This document shows, piece after piece, positions 9,372 through 18,437 of a stretch of DNA of 64,000 nucleotides. This DNA is from Haemophilus parainfluenzae (GTDB taxonomy: Bacteria; Pseudomonadota; Gammaproteobacteria; Enterobacterales; Pasteurellaceae): assembly GCF_014931395.1 (NCBI RefSeq), contig NZ_CP063120.1, forward strand, positions 1,843,501-1,907,500, in the 5' to 3' direction. Under the pieces are notes generated by a model. The model saw nothing but the letters and a program-made list of their open reading frames with translations. It was not told where the DNA came from and did no database searches. How positions within the stretch are numbered: position 1 is the stretch's first letter; each line of letters starts with the position of its first letter. Position numbers and translations under genes: made by a program.

Positions 9372-10049
9372 TTATATCTTTGGCTCAGCATTTGCTGAGC
9401 CAAATTTTTGAATCTGAGATTGAACAGCATCACGATGCCACAACTCTCCTTCTTTCGGAGGGGTAAACACATCAAATGCCTGACCTTTAAATTCAAATTG
9501 CAATCTTGCGGCATGTAAATAAGTGCGGTCAATTTTTTCAGTGTTTTTACCATAAAGCGCATCGCCTAAAATGGGGCTACCTAAGCTTTTCATCGCTACA
9601 CGCAATTGATGAGTTTTGCCCGTTTGCGGCTTTAAAAAAAATAATCGTAAATTAGGCTCACAACTTACACTTTCAAAACGCGTAATCGCGGGATTTTCTT
9701 TCGATTGGCAGAGTTTCCAGGCTCCGTTTCTGGTCTTTTGCATATCCCCGACAATCAATCCTTGCTTCTTTTTTGGCTTTTGATTGCTGAGTGCAAGATA
9801 AGTCTTTTGGATATGATGTTCAGAAAAAAGTCGGAAAAATTCAGCCGCAGTTTCAGCATTCAATGCCAAAATGAGTAAACCAGATGTCACTTTATCTAAC
9901 CGATGTACAAGCCAGACTTGTGGCACGCCAAACTGCTCAGCAAGCAAAGTGGTTAAACCAATTTCACTTTGATCTTTATGCACACTTAGCCCACAAGGCT
10001 TGTAAATAATGATAAAATCATCAGTCTGATAAATAATGTCTAGTTTCAT
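9372..10049 (-). CDS. RluA-family pseudouridine synthase (TIGR01621-type)
   Basis: A 225-residue RluA-family enzyme that converts uridine to pseudouridine in RNA; the target is not predictable from sequence. The catalytic motif HRLDKVTSGL carries the aspartate D52, preceded by the DDFIIIYKPCGLSVH strand and followed by the GKTHQLRVAMKSLGSPILGD region. It lacks an S4 domain. The chosen ATG at 10049 gives MKLDIIYQ; a TTG four codons upstream belongs to an uptake sequence. It is divergent from the cardiolipin synthase gene with only 18 bases between start codons. Confidence 0.88.
   Translation of the reverse strand: MKLDIIYQTDDFIIIYKPCGLSVHKDQSEIGLTTLLAEQFGVPQVWLVHRLDKVTSGLLILALNAETAAEFFRLFSEHHIQKTYLALSNQKPKKKQGLIVGDMQKTRNGAWKLCQSKENPAITRFESVSCEPNLRLFFLKPQTGKTHQLRVAMKSLGSPILGDALYGKNTEKIDRTYLHAARLQFEFKGQAFDVFTPPKEGELWHRDAVQSQIQKFGSANAEPKI
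9379..9409. terminator. Shared terminator inside the end of the convergent gene
   Basis: An 11-base perfect inverted repeat (9379-9389 and 9394-9404) is followed by TTTTT on the plus strand. It ends the antiporter transcript and lies within the last codons of the convergent pseudouridine synthase (encoding ANAEPK), so coding and termination functions overlap. Confidence 0.8.
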
Positions 10050-10067
10050 AAGTGCGGTCAAAAATTA

Positions 10068-11528
10068 ATGAATTTTGAACATATTATACTGGTTTATGTT
10101 ATTCCCGTGTTAATTTGGATGGCGGTTATTTCTATCACCTTGCGTTTACTCGTCAAAAAACAAGCGGTCTCCGCTACGCTGTCATGGCTGATGATTATTT
10201 ATCTCGTGCCGCTGATTGGCGTCATTGCCTATTTGATTTTTGGTGAAGTTAAACTCGGTACTCGCCGAGCCAAAGCCTTTCAATTATTAAAACCTAAATA
10301 TACGCAATGGCTTCAGCAACTTTCAGAACAAAAAGATCTGGTCATGCATTCCCAAGATCCTCGTTATCATGCCTTATTTAAATTAGTCCACCAACGCTTA
10401 GGTATTCCAAACATTCGAGGTAATGAATTACATATTCTTGATACACCAGAAAGCATCATTCGAAGTATCATTCGTGATATTCAACAAGCGCGTCATTCCA
10501 TTAATATGGTGTTTTATATTTGGAGTAATGATGGATTAATTGATGAGGTGAGACAAGCCTTAGAAGAAGCCGTACAATGTGGGGTTAAAGTTTGCCTTTT
10601 ACTCGATTCCGTTGGCAGTCATGCTTTTTTGAGAAGCCCGATTTGTAAAGAAATGCGAGCGAAAGGCATTGAAATTACTGAGGCGCTTCATGTAAATTTA
10701 TTCCGGATGTTCTTCAGCCGAATTGATTTACGCCAACATCGTAAAATCATCATCATTGATAATCAAATTGCCTATACAGGCAGTATGAATATGGTGGACC
10801 CAAATTTCTTCAAACAAGATAGCAACGTAGGCAATTGGATCGACGTAATGGTGAGAATCAACGGCCCTGTTTCACCAATTTTAAACAGCTTACATGCTTG
10901 GGATTGGGAAATTGAAACGACAGAAGAATTACCCCTGTTATTACCAAATTGTCCCTTTGTTGAAATTGACGATAATGACACCCATTCTGTACAAGTTATT
11001 GCGAGTGGCCCCGCATTTCCGGATGATTTAATTGCGCAATCTCTTGCAACGGTTATTTATGCGGCAAGAGAAAGCATTGTGATCACATCACCTTACTTTG
11101 TGCCAAGTCACAATATTGCTGAAGCATTACGTATTGCCGCATTCCGTGGCGTTGATATCACGATCATTTTACCTAAAAACAATGATTCCTTGATGGTTCG
11201 TTGGGCGAGTCGAACGTTCTTTGATGATTTGCTCGAAGCAGGTGTCAAAATTTATGATTTTGAAGCAGGACTTCTACATACTAAAAGTGTGTTAATCGAT
11301 AACAAGCTTGCACTCGTTGGTACGGTAAATATGGATTTACGAAGTTTTCTGCTTAACTTTGAAATCACCGTTGCCGTAGAAGATCGTAATTTTGCCAATG
11401 AAGTGGCCACACTCCATGAAAATTATTTAGCAAATTCTTCCGCACTCGATATGCAAGAATGGATAAATCGTCCTTTCTATCATCGAATCATCGAGCGGTT
11501 ATTTTTCTTGTTTAGTCCATTGCTCTAA
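10068..11528 (+). CDS. cls: Cardiolipin synthase A
   Basis: A 486-residue cardiolipin synthase of the phospholipase D superfamily. Two N-terminal membrane segments (residues about 5-27 and 37-58) precede two HKD motifs: H224/K226/D231 in HRKIIIIDN and H404/K406/D411 in HTKSVLIDN. It condenses two phosphatidylglycerols to cardiolipin and glycerol at the inner membrane. Length and architecture match ClsA. The start codon lies directly after an uptake sequence with no good ribosome site, and a strong bidirectional terminator follows. Confidence 0.95.
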   Translation: MNFEHIILVYVIPVLIWMAVISITLRLLVKKQAVSATLSWLMIIYLVPLIGVIAYLIFGEVKLGTRRAKAFQLLKPKYTQWLQQLSEQKDLVMHSQDPRYHALFKLVHQRLGIPNIRGNELHILDTPESIIRSIIRDIQQARHSINMVFYIWSNDGLIDEVRQALEEAVQCGVKVCLLLDSVGSHAFLRSPICKEMRAKGIEITEALHVNLFRMFFSRIDLRQHRKIIIIDNQIAYTGSMNMVDPNFFKQDSNVGNWIDVMVRINGPVSPILNSLHAWDWEIETTEELPLLLPNCPFVEIDDNDTHSVQVIASGPAFPDDLIAQSLATVIYAARESIVITSPYFVPSHNIAEALRIAAFRGVDITIILPKNNDSLMVRWASRTFFDDLLEAGVKIYDFEAGLLHTKSVLIDNKLALVGTVNMDLRSFLLNFEITVAVEDRNFANEVATLHENYLANSSALDMQEWINRPFYHRIIERLFFLFSPLL

Positions 11529-11546
11529 ATTTCACAATAAATACAA

Positions 11547-11580
11547 AAAGGGCGTACTACACAGTACGCCCTTTCTTTTT
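11547..11580. terminator. Bidirectional terminator between cls and nhaC-type gene
   Basis: A perfect 12-base inverted repeat (11547-11558 and 11563-11574) with loop ACAC, A-rich on the left and T-rich on the right, serves both convergent genes. Confidence 0.9.
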
Positions 11581-11591
11581 CACGTTTATAA

Positions 11592-13112
11592 TCAACGTTT
11601 TTTCACGATAAACACTAAAGCCACTAAAACAACTGCTGTTGTTACAAATCCAGCTAAACCTGATTCTGTAAAGCCTACCACAATGTAGCCTACCGCACTT
11701 GCTGTCGCAACAGTTGCTGCATAAGGTAATTGTGTGGTGACGTGATCCATGTGGTTACATTTTGCCCCAGTTGATGACAGAATCGTTGTATCCGAAACCG
11801 GTGAACAGTGGTCGCCACATACCGCGCCAGCCATAACTGCAGACAGACAAGGAAGTAATAACTCTGGAGCAGAGTTGGTCGCCATTGCTGCAGCGATTGG
11901 TAACATAATACCAAATGTCCCCCAGCTTGTCCCCGTTGAGAATGCCATTGCTGAACCAAGGATAAATAAAATTACAGGTAAAAATTGAACTGGAATACTG
12001 CCACTCACTAAAGAGGATAAGTATTTACCGGTTTGTGCATCCCCAACCACTTTATTGATTGTCCACGCAAAGAACAGAATAGCAATTGCACCTAACATCG
12101 ATTTAATGCCAGCAATCCATGCTTTTCCATATTCAGGCAAAGAAACTTGACGCTCAAGAATAATCAATAATGTTGACATCGCAACCGCACTTGAACCACC
12201 TACAACAAGCGAAATACCTACGGTTGTATTTTCAAACGCACCTAAGAGGCTAAATGGTTTTCCATCTGCTGCTAAGGCTTCACTCCCCGTATGAATCATC
12301 ATAGACACAGTCACAACAATCAAAATGACAATCGGAAAAATCAAATTACGAACTTTTCCTTTTACTCCTTCAATTATTTCTTCTTCGTAGCCACTTTCCA
12401 TTACTAATTTTTCATGATTTGCCATTGAGGCAATATCAAATGAAAAATAGGCAACAAAGAATACCATCAATAATGAGAAGATCGCATAGTAGTTCATTGA
12501 ACTCATGGCTACGAATGCCCCCATTGGAGTATAAGACGTAATAGAATACGTCGCCAATAAACCAGCTACGAGAGTAATAATATATGCCCCCCAGCTTGAT
12601 ACTGGCATCATGACACACATTGGTGCAGCAGTAGAATCAAGAATGTACGCTAATTTTGCGCGAGAAACTTTAAAACGATCGGTGACCGGACGAGCAATCG
12701 CACCTACTGCAAGACTGTGGAAGTAATCATCGATAAATGTCACAAACACTAAAGATGCTGCTAATAATTTTGCACCACGACGGTCTTTAATTTTGCTTTG
12801 CGCCCATTCAGCAAAAGCGCGATTACTACCAGAAACGGTTAAAAGCGAAGTTAATACCCCTAGTAATACTAAGAAAAACACAATATTCATATTTGAATTC
12901 ATGCCTTCTTCGCTACTATAAACTAATGCAACAACATTATCTTTTAAATAAACAAGCGCATTCAATGGGTTGAAATCAACCAACATTAATGCACCGACAA
13001 TAATCCCTGCACTGAGAGACACCAAAACCCGACGAGTTGCAATCGCTAAAATAATCGCAAGTAATGCGGGTATAATTGAATAAATAGATGAAGAATAATC
13101 GACTAGTTCCAT
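11592..13112 (-). CDS. NhaC-family transporter, lysine-riboswitch controlled (probable lysine carrier)
   Basis: A 506-residue NhaC-superfamily antiporter with about 11 membrane segments. Family marks are VFVTFIDDYFHSLAVG, the PVSSWGAYI segment and the C-terminal GDHCSPVSDTTILSSTG. NhaC members exchange Na+/H+ or amino and organic acids. The leader carries a lysine riboswitch, and comparative work has assigned NhaC-type genes behind such leaders to lysine uptake, so lysine transport (LysW-like) is a better guess than simple sodium export. The start ATG at 13112 has AGGAA upstream and lies inside a hairpin. Two uptake sequences lie in the gene (11692, 12184). Confidence 0.85.
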   Translation of the reverse strand: MELVDYSSSIYSIIPALLAIILAIATRRVLVSLSAGIIVGALMLVDFNPLNALVYLKDNVVALVYSSEEGMNSNMNIVFFLVLLGVLTSLLTVSGSNRAFAEWAQSKIKDRRGAKLLAASLVFVTFIDDYFHSLAVGAIARPVTDRFKVSRAKLAYILDSTAAPMCVMMPVSSWGAYIITLVAGLLATYSITSYTPMGAFVAMSSMNYYAIFSLLMVFFVAYFSFDIASMANHEKLVMESGYEEEIIEGVKGKVRNLIFPIVILIVVTVSMMIHTGSEALAADGKPFSLLGAFENTTVGISLVVGGSSAVAMSTLLIILERQVSLPEYGKAWIAGIKSMLGAIAILFFAWTINKVVGDAQTGKYLSSLVSGSIPVQFLPVILFILGSAMAFSTGTSWGTFGIMLPIAAAMATNSAPELLLPCLSAVMAGAVCGDHCSPVSDTTILSSTGAKCNHMDHVTTQLPYAATVATASAVGYIVVGFTESGLAGFVTTAVVLVALVFIVKKR

Positions 13113-13138
13113 TAAGTTATTCCTAATAATTTAATGGA
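13108..13138 (-). promoter_or_regulatory. Start-codon hairpin, candidate expression platform
   Basis: TCCATTAA (13108-13115) is complementary to TTAATGGA (13131-13138); the 15-base loop contains the ribosome binding site and one arm contains the start codon of the NhaC-type gene. This would block translation and is the likeliest output of the lysine riboswitch upstream, since no U-rich terminator is seen. Confidence 0.5.
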
Positions 13139-13175
13139 GACAACGGCAAGAACAGACACAGTATGATCATACCTA

Positions 13176-13347
13176 ACCGTAGCACTCCATAGTTAGTATA
13201 CAAAAACTATGACAGTCACGTTCCTTTCGAAGACGTGACCAACCGAATAAGATGACGCCTATTCGATTTCGGCAATCATTCCTTTCCTTTCCCTTCAACG
13301 CTATCCACTCCAGGAAAATACTTATAATGACCGCACCTCTACTGTTG
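13176..13347 (-). promoter_or_regulatory. Lysine riboswitch (L box)
   Basis: Read on the minus strand, the roughly 170-base leader has the L-box landmarks in order: GTAGAGGTGCG at the 5' side (13342-13332), an AGTA segment, GGAAAGGAATGATTGCCGAA in the middle, a GGTCACGTC arm near 13240, and GGAGTGCTAC closing the basal stem at 13188-13179. The spacing fits the lysine aptamer. It controls the NhaC-type gene. An eight-of-nine match to the uptake sequence overlaps the conserved 5' element. Confidence 0.9.
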
Positions 13348-13507
13348 TATAGGATGAGAAAAGATTACATTAAAATGGATAAAATTACCAATAAAATCTT
13401 ACACTTTCCCTAAAATCTGTTCTTTAATTTGAAATCACTTATTGAATTGTTAATTTATTGTTATACGGTTTTACGAGCAAACGATTGCAATAATATAGGA
13501 AATATGC

Positions 13508-13524
13508 ACTCCATAATATGGAGT
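13508..13524. repeat. 17-base palindrome, possible operator
   Basis: ACTCCATA, one central A, then TATGGAGT form a perfect palindrome in the roughly 300-base AT-rich gap between the lysine riboswitch and hns. It is 124 bases before the hns start. It has no T tract, so it is more like a protein-binding site than a terminator. The rest of 13350-13647 shows only AT-rich promoter-like sequence. Confidence 0.4.
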
Positions 13525-13647
13525 ATGATGAGATCAGACCAATTAATTCTTTAATTTAGGCGAATTAATATTTACCAAATATATTATTTTCGTTATTATT
13601 GTTTTCCCTAAAATATAAGCATTCACACACATAAAAAAGAGGACATC

Positions 13648-14052
13648 ATGAACGAATTAACAAAAGGTTTAACGAACCTTCGTAGTTTACGCGCTGCTGT
13701 ACGAGATTTAACATTAGAGCAAGCCGAAAGCTCACTTTTAAAATTACAAGCTGCTGTTGAAGAAAAACGTGCTCAAGCAGCTGAAATTGAACAAGCGGAA
13801 CAAGAGCGTCGCGCACGTATTGCAAAATATAAAGAATTAATTAAACAAGAAGGCATCACGGCAGAAGAATTAACGGCAATTATTGGTATTGCACCTTCTT
13901 CAATTCGTAAAAAACGTGAACCTCGCCCTGCAAAATACAAATATACTGATGAAACGGGTCAAGAAAGAACATGGACTGGTCAAGGCCGCACACCTCGTGT
14001 GATTCAAAAGGCCTTAGATAAAGGTGCCTCTTTAGCTTCTTTTGAAATCTAA
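13648..14052 (+). CDS. hns: H-NS nucleoid protein
   Basis: A 134-residue H-NS. The N-terminal two-thirds (to about residue 62) is a charged oligomerisation coiled coil rich in Glu, Ala, Gln and Arg; the C-terminal DNA-binding domain contains the core motif TWTGQGRTP at residues 108-116. H-NS binds and silences AT-rich DNA, including acquired islands such as the T6SS cluster in this window. AGAGGA precedes the ATG. The gene is monocistronic with a terminator, and sits beside purU-aroA as in H. influenzae. Confidence 0.96.
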   Translation: MNELTKGLTNLRSLRAAVRDLTLEQAESSLLKLQAAVEEKRAQAAEIEQAEQERRARIAKYKELIKQEGITAEELTAIIGIAPSSIRKKREPRPAKYKYTDETGQERTWTGQGRTPRVIQKALDKGASLASFEI

Positions 14053-14070
14053 TTCTATTATCGATTATGT

Positions 14071-14100
14071 AGAACCCATTTTTATGGGTTCTCTTTTTTT
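14071..14100 (+). terminator. Terminator after hns
   Basis: AGAACCCAT (14071-14079) pairs with ATGGGTTCT (14084-14092), 4-base loop, followed by eight pyrimidines, mostly T. Confidence 0.9.
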
Positions 14101-14123
14101 ATTTATCTTGCAAAATATTCATT

Positions 14124-14960
14124 ATGTTAGAAAAGAAAATATTACTGACCGACTGTCCGGATGATAAAGGTTTAATCGCCAAAATCACCAACATTTGTTA
14201 CAAACATCAATTAAATATCCTTCACAATAATGAGTTCGTTGATTTCGAAACAAAGCATTTCTTTATGCGCACCGAATTGGAAGGCATTTTTAATGAAGAA
14301 ACTTTGTTAGCTGACTTAAATTATAGTTTGCCGGCAGGGACAAATTGCCGCCTAATCAGTGCAAAACGTAAACGTATCGTGATTTTAGTGACTAAAGAAG
14401 CGCACTGCTTAGGTGATATCTTAATGAAAAATTACTACGGTGCATTAGATGTAGAAATTGCGGCTGTCATTGGGAATCACGATAATTTACGCGAATTGGT
14501 TAAACGCTTTGATATTCCATTCCATTGTGTCAGTCATGAAGGGCTCACTCGTGTGGAACACGATAAATTACTGGCTGAAAAAATTGATGAATATGCACCT
14601 GATTACATTGTTTTAGCAAAGTACATGCGTGTATTGAATCCAGAATTCGTGGCGCGTTATCCAAATCGTGTGATTAATATTCACCATTCATTCTTACCGG
14701 CATTTATTGGTGCCAAACCCTATCAACAAGCCTATGAACGTGGCGTAAAAATTATTGGTGCAACGGCTCACTTCATTAACAATGAATTAGATCAAGGTCC
14801 GATCATCATGCAAAACGTGATTAACGTAGACCACACTTATTCTGCAGATGCCATGATGCGTGCGGGGCGTGATGTGGAAAAAACCGTATTAAGCCGTGCA
14901 CTTGATCTTGCCTTACATGATCGTATTTTTGTGTATAAAAACAAAACGGTGGTCTTGTAA
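14124..14960 (+). CDS. purU: Formyltetrahydrofolate deformylase
   Basis: A 278-residue PurU: an N-terminal ACT domain (residues about 5-80, opening [19 protein letters not shown]) and a C-terminal formyltransferase fold with [17 protein letters not shown] and the ELDQGPII segment. It hydrolyses 10-formyl-THF to THF and formate, balancing the one-carbon pool and feeding purine synthesis with formate. The stop TAA overlaps the aroA ATG by one base, so the two are translationally coupled. Confidence 0.96.
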   Translation: MLEKKILLTDCPDDKGLIAKITNICYKHQLNILHNNEFVDFETKHFFMRTELEGIFNEETLLADLNYSLPAGTNCRLISAKRKRIVILVTKEAHCLGDILMKNYYGALDVEIAAVIGNHDNLRELVKRFDIPFHCVSHEGLTRVEHDKLLAEKIDEYAPDYIVLAKYMRVLNPEFVARYPNRVINIHHSFLPAFIGAKPYQQAYERGVKIIGATAHFINNELDQGPIIMQNVINVDHTYSADAMMRAGRDVEKTVLSRALDLALHDRIFVYKNKTVVL

Positions 14961-16258
14961 TGAAAGCAATCACCTTAGAGCCGATTTCTCATATTGAAGG
15001 TGAAATCAACTTACCGGGTTCGAAAAGCTTATCGAACCGAGCATTATTATTAGCAGCATTGGCTAAAGGTACCACAACGGTCACTAACCTGTTAGACAGT
15101 GATGATATTCGTCATATGTTAAACGCCCTTAAAGCGTTAGGTGTGAATTACCAACTTTCTGAAGATAAAACTTGCTGCGAAGTTGAAGGCTTAGGTGGTG
15201 CATTTCAGGTTGAAAATGGCTTATCACTTTTTCTTGGCAATGCTGGTACGGCCATGCGCCCTTTGACGGCTGCACTTTGTTTAAAAGGCAAAACTGAAGG
15301 CGAAGTCATTTTGACTGGTGAGCCACGTATGAAAGAGCGTCCAATCAAACATTTGGTGGATGCGCTTCTTCAAGCGGGTGCCAATGTTCGTTATTTAGAA
15401 AATGACGGTTACCCACCGCTTGCGATTCGCAATCAAGGGATTAAAGGTGGCGTAGTAAAAATTGACGGTTCAATTTCTTCTCAATTTTTGACCGCACTTT
15501 TAATGGCTGCTCCGCTTGCTGAGGGCGATTTAGATATCCATATTGTGGGTGATTTAGTCTCAAAACCTTATATTGATATCACCCTCGCGATGATGAAAGA
15601 TTTTGGTGTTTCGGTTGAAAACCACAACTATCAAGTGTTTAAGGTGAAAGGTAATCAATCCTATGTGTCACCTGGTAAATACATGGTGGAAGGTGATGCT
15701 TCATCTGCCTCTTATTTCCTTGCCGCCGCCGCGATTAAAGGCAATGTAAAAGTGACAGGAATTGGTAAACATTCCATTCAAGGCGACCGTCTATTTGCCG
15801 ATGTACTCGAAAAAATGGGCGCCAAAATCACTTGGGGTGATGATTTTATTCAAGCGGAACAAGCTGAGCTTCACGGTGTTAATATGGATATGAACCACAT
15901 TCCTGATGCAGCCATGACAATAGCAACAACCGCCTTATTTGCTAAGGGGGAAACCGTTATTCGCAATATTTATAACTGGCGAGTAAAAGAAACCGATCGC
16001 CTTGCCGCTATGGCTGCAGAGTTACGAAAAGTTGGTGCAAATGTTGAAGAAGGCGAAGATTTTATTCGTATTCAACCGCTTGCGATCTCCCAATTTAAGC
16101 ATGCTGAAATTGAGACCTATAACGATCACCGTATGGCAATGTGCTTTGCGTTGATTGCATTATCAGATACACCTGTCACGATTTTAGATCCCAAATGTAC
16201 GGCTAAAACGTTCCCAACATTCTTCGATGAATTTGAGAAATTAAGTGTTCGAAGCTAA
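14960..16258 (+). CDS. aroA: 3-phosphoshikimate 1-carboxyvinyltransferase (EPSP synthase)
   Basis: A 432-residue EPSP synthase of the aromatic amino acid pathway, joining shikimate-3-phosphate and phosphoenolpyruvate. Diagnostic motifs are [18 protein letters not shown] near residues 18-35, [17 protein letters not shown] near residue 90-106 and the later ETDRLAAM and [11 protein letters not shown]. All active-site segments are intact. It overlaps purU by one base and ends at a strong terminator. Confidence 0.98.
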   Translation: MKAITLEPISHIEGEINLPGSKSLSNRALLLAALAKGTTTVTNLLDSDDIRHMLNALKALGVNYQLSEDKTCCEVEGLGGAFQVENGLSLFLGNAGTAMRPLTAALCLKGKTEGEVILTGEPRMKERPIKHLVDALLQAGANVRYLENDGYPPLAIRNQGIKGGVVKIDGSISSQFLTALLMAAPLAEGDLDIHIVGDLVSKPYIDITLAMMKDFGVSVENHNYQVFKVKGNQSYVSPGKYMVEGDASSASYFLAAAAIKGNVKVTGIGKHSIQGDRLFADVLEKMGAKITWGDDFIQAEQAELHGVNMDMNHIPDAAMTIATTALFAKGETVIRNIYNWRVKETDRLAAMAAELRKVGANVEEGEDFIRIQPLAISQFKHAEIETYNDHRMAMCFALIALSDTPVTILDPKCTAKTFPTFFDEFEKLSVRS

Positions 16259-16270
16259 AACTGAAATAAC

Positions 16271-16308
16271 AAAAGGCGAACAAATGGATGTTCGCCTTTT
16301 TCTTTTTT
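16271..16308. terminator. Terminator after aroA, bidirectional
   Basis: A perfect 12-base inverted repeat (16271-16282 and 16289-16300) with loop AATGGA, followed by T-rich sequence; the left arm starts with AAAA so it may also stop the convergent efflux gene. Confidence 0.9.
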
Positions 16309-16342
16309 AAAAAATCGTCAAAACTGACCGCACTTTTCACTA

Positions 16343-17515
16343 CTATGCTGAAGTTGGGATTTTATGACGAATCGACCAATAGATAGCAAGCCCCAAAACT
16401 CCACAAGCTAAAATCACTAAAGCGGTTGAATAAAAAATATTGCCGATACCCACTAGTGGAGAGACTACACCGCCTAAGAAGAAGGGGGCAAAACCTAATA
16501 ATGCAGAAGCACTACCTGCATATTGACGTTCACTTTCCATCGCTAAAGTAGAAATCGCAGGGAAAGTAATACCCATTAATAACAACATGGCAAAGAAACC
16601 AATTTCTACAAACAACCAGTACGGCTGAATAATTAATACCGCAATGGTATAAAGTGCAACAACTACGAAGCCCAGCACTCCAATTGCTAAAGCTTTACCA
16701 TTTGACATTTTACCGCCTACATTTGAACCAATGACTAACGCAGCACCATTCGCCCCAAAACATAAACTAAAGATAAATGCGCTTAATCCATAGAAACTTT
16801 GTAAAATAAATGGTGAAGCAGCAATATAAGCAAACATCGCACCAAGTAAAAAACTTTCAATACCAACATAACTCATAAATAAACGGTTTTTGATAATCAC
16901 ACCAAAGGTTGAGAATGTGGCAAATATTGAACCTTGTAAGCGATTTTCGACGCTTAAGCTTTCTTTCAAACGGAAGCAAAAAAATAAAACAACCACACCA
17001 ATCAAAGCCAGGAAAACAAATACCCCTTTCCAGCTAATGTATTCCAATAATAAACTACCAAGAATTGGCGAAATAATTGGCGCGATCCCGTTAATTGTCA
17101 TTAATAAACCAAAGAAACGTGTCATTTCACGCCCACGATAAAGATCCGTTGCGATAGCTCGAGAAATAACCACACTTCCTGCCGAAGAAAGTCCTTGAAT
17201 CACACGTAAAACAATCATCGTTTCAATATTTGGTGAAAACACAATTAAAACCGTGCTGATAATATAAATGACTAATGAAATAATAAGCGGTTTTTTTCGA
17301 CCAAATTTATCACTGAGCGGACCAAGAAGTAATTGCCCTACCGCTAAACCAATCATGGCTGTAGTGAGCGTAAGTTGTGTCATTGAGGCACTTGTTTCAA
17401 AAAAGCTCGCAAGTTGTGGCAATGAAGGTAAATAAAGATCTACCACAAATGGGCCAAAGGCTGAAAGGACACCGAGTAATAATACAAGAAACAATTTTGA
17501 ATTGGCTTTTGTCAT
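16343..17515 (-). CDS. Bcr/CflA-type MFS drug efflux protein
   Basis: A 390-residue major facilitator protein with 12 predicted membrane segments. GPFVVDLYLPSLPQLA in helix 1 and the loop motif GPLSDKFGRKKPL are typical of the DHA1 Bcr/CflA drug:H+ antiporters. I start at the ATG at 17515 with GAGGA upstream rather than at an in-frame TTG four codons earlier. The substrate cannot be read from sequence. A second member of the same family is at 55194, so the window carries two. Confidence 0.88.
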   Translation of the reverse strand: MTKANSKLFLVLLLGVLSAFGPFVVDLYLPSLPQLASFFETSASMTQLTLTTAMIGLAVGQLLLGPLSDKFGRKKPLIISLVIYIISTVLIVFSPNIETMIVLRVIQGLSSAGSVVISRAIATDLYRGREMTRFFGLLMTINGIAPIISPILGSLLLEYISWKGVFVFLALIGVVVLFFCFRLKESLSVENRLQGSIFATFSTFGVIIKNRLFMSYVGIESFLLGAMFAYIAASPFILQSFYGLSAFIFSLCFGANGAALVIGSNVGGKMSNGKALAIGVLGFVVVALYTIAVLIIQPYWLFVEIGFFAMLLLMGITFPAISTLAMESERQYAGSASALLGFAPFFLGGVVSPLVGIGNIFYSTALVILACGVLGLAIYWSIRHKIPTSA

Positions 17516-17595
17516 AAAAATCCTCAATAAAAATCAAAATAGAAATAAAAAAATGAAAGGGGCTAATTTTACTTATATTCGCACAATAAATAAAC

Positions 17596-17625
17596 AAAAA
17601 AGCACCGAATTCTCAGTGCTTTTTG
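17596..17625 (-). terminator. Terminator after folE
   Basis: A 9-base A/T-flanked stem around GCAC and GTGC with an inner GA/TC pairing and loop ATTC, directly after the folE stop; on the minus strand it runs into TTTTTT. Confidence 0.8.
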
Positions 17626-18282
17626 TTATTTCTGAATGGAAGATAAAAATTCCTTTCGAGTTTCGCGATCTTCTAAAAAGACCCCACCATAGGCTGATGT
17701 CACGGTATAACTATGAGTATCTTTTACCCCACGCGCTTTCACACAGAAATGTGTCGCTTTCACATAAACGGCCACATCATCCGTTTCTAAAATGGTTTGA
17801 AATGCAGTTAAAAGCTGTTCGGTTAAACGCTCTTGTACTTGTGGACGTTGCGCAAAAAACGCCACAATGCGATTGATTTTAGACAAGCCAATCACCCAAT
17901 CTTTTGGATAATATGCCACAGCAACATTGCCATCAATTGTCACAAAATGATGCTCACAAGTACTGGTTAAGGTGATGTCATTCACTTGCACCATTTCGCT
18001 CACTTTCATTTGGTTTTTGATTTTTGTCATTTTCGGGAAATTGGCATAATCCATTCCACTGAAAATTTCATCAATAAACATTTTGGCTAAGCGATTTGGT
18101 GTTTCTTCTAGGCTATCATCACGTAGATCTAACCCAATCAATTTCATCACTTCACGCATATGCGAAGCAATCGCCTCACGGCGCTCATCTTTACATTTAG
18201 TCGGATCAATCATTGGTGTTTCGATGCCTTTGGCTAACAAGGCTCGGCGAACATTTTCCGCATCAGGTGAAATCGCGTTCAT
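17626..18282 (-). CDS. folE: GTP cyclohydrolase I
   Basis: A 218-residue FolE, first enzyme of folate synthesis (GTP to dihydroneopterin triphosphate). Zinc ligands are C109 and H112 in TSTCEHHF and C180 in HFCVKARG, one residue off the E. coli numbering. The [10 protein letters not shown] segment is also characteristic. It is divergent from moeA with about 155 bases between starts. Confidence 0.97.
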   Translation of the reverse strand: MNAISPDAENVRRALLAKGIETPMIDPTKCKDERREAIASHMREVMKLIGLDLRDDSLEETPNRLAKMFIDEIFSGMDYANFPKMTKIKNQMKVSEMVQVNDITLTSTCEHHFVTIDGNVAVAYYPKDWVIGLSKINRIVAFFAQRPQVQERLTEQLLTAFQTILETDDVAVYVKATHFCVKARGVKDTHSYTVTSAYGGVFLEDRETRKEFLSSIQK

Positions 18283-18437
18283 TCACTTTCCATTTATAAA
18301 AAAATAATGCGGCATTTTAGCAAAAGATAAATTATTCGTAAAATGCGAAAAATCACCCTAATTTATTAATTTCCTTCATATTGTATTTCGGGCTACAATA
18401 TATCCACTTTTATTCTGATTAACCCAAAGGATTAATT

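Noticed and set aside
18283-18437. Molybdenum-cofactor riboswitch before moeA
   Set aside because: The leader is short and AT-rich and shows none of the conserved stems; only a 6-base inverted repeat (ATTGTA/TACAAT) is seen.
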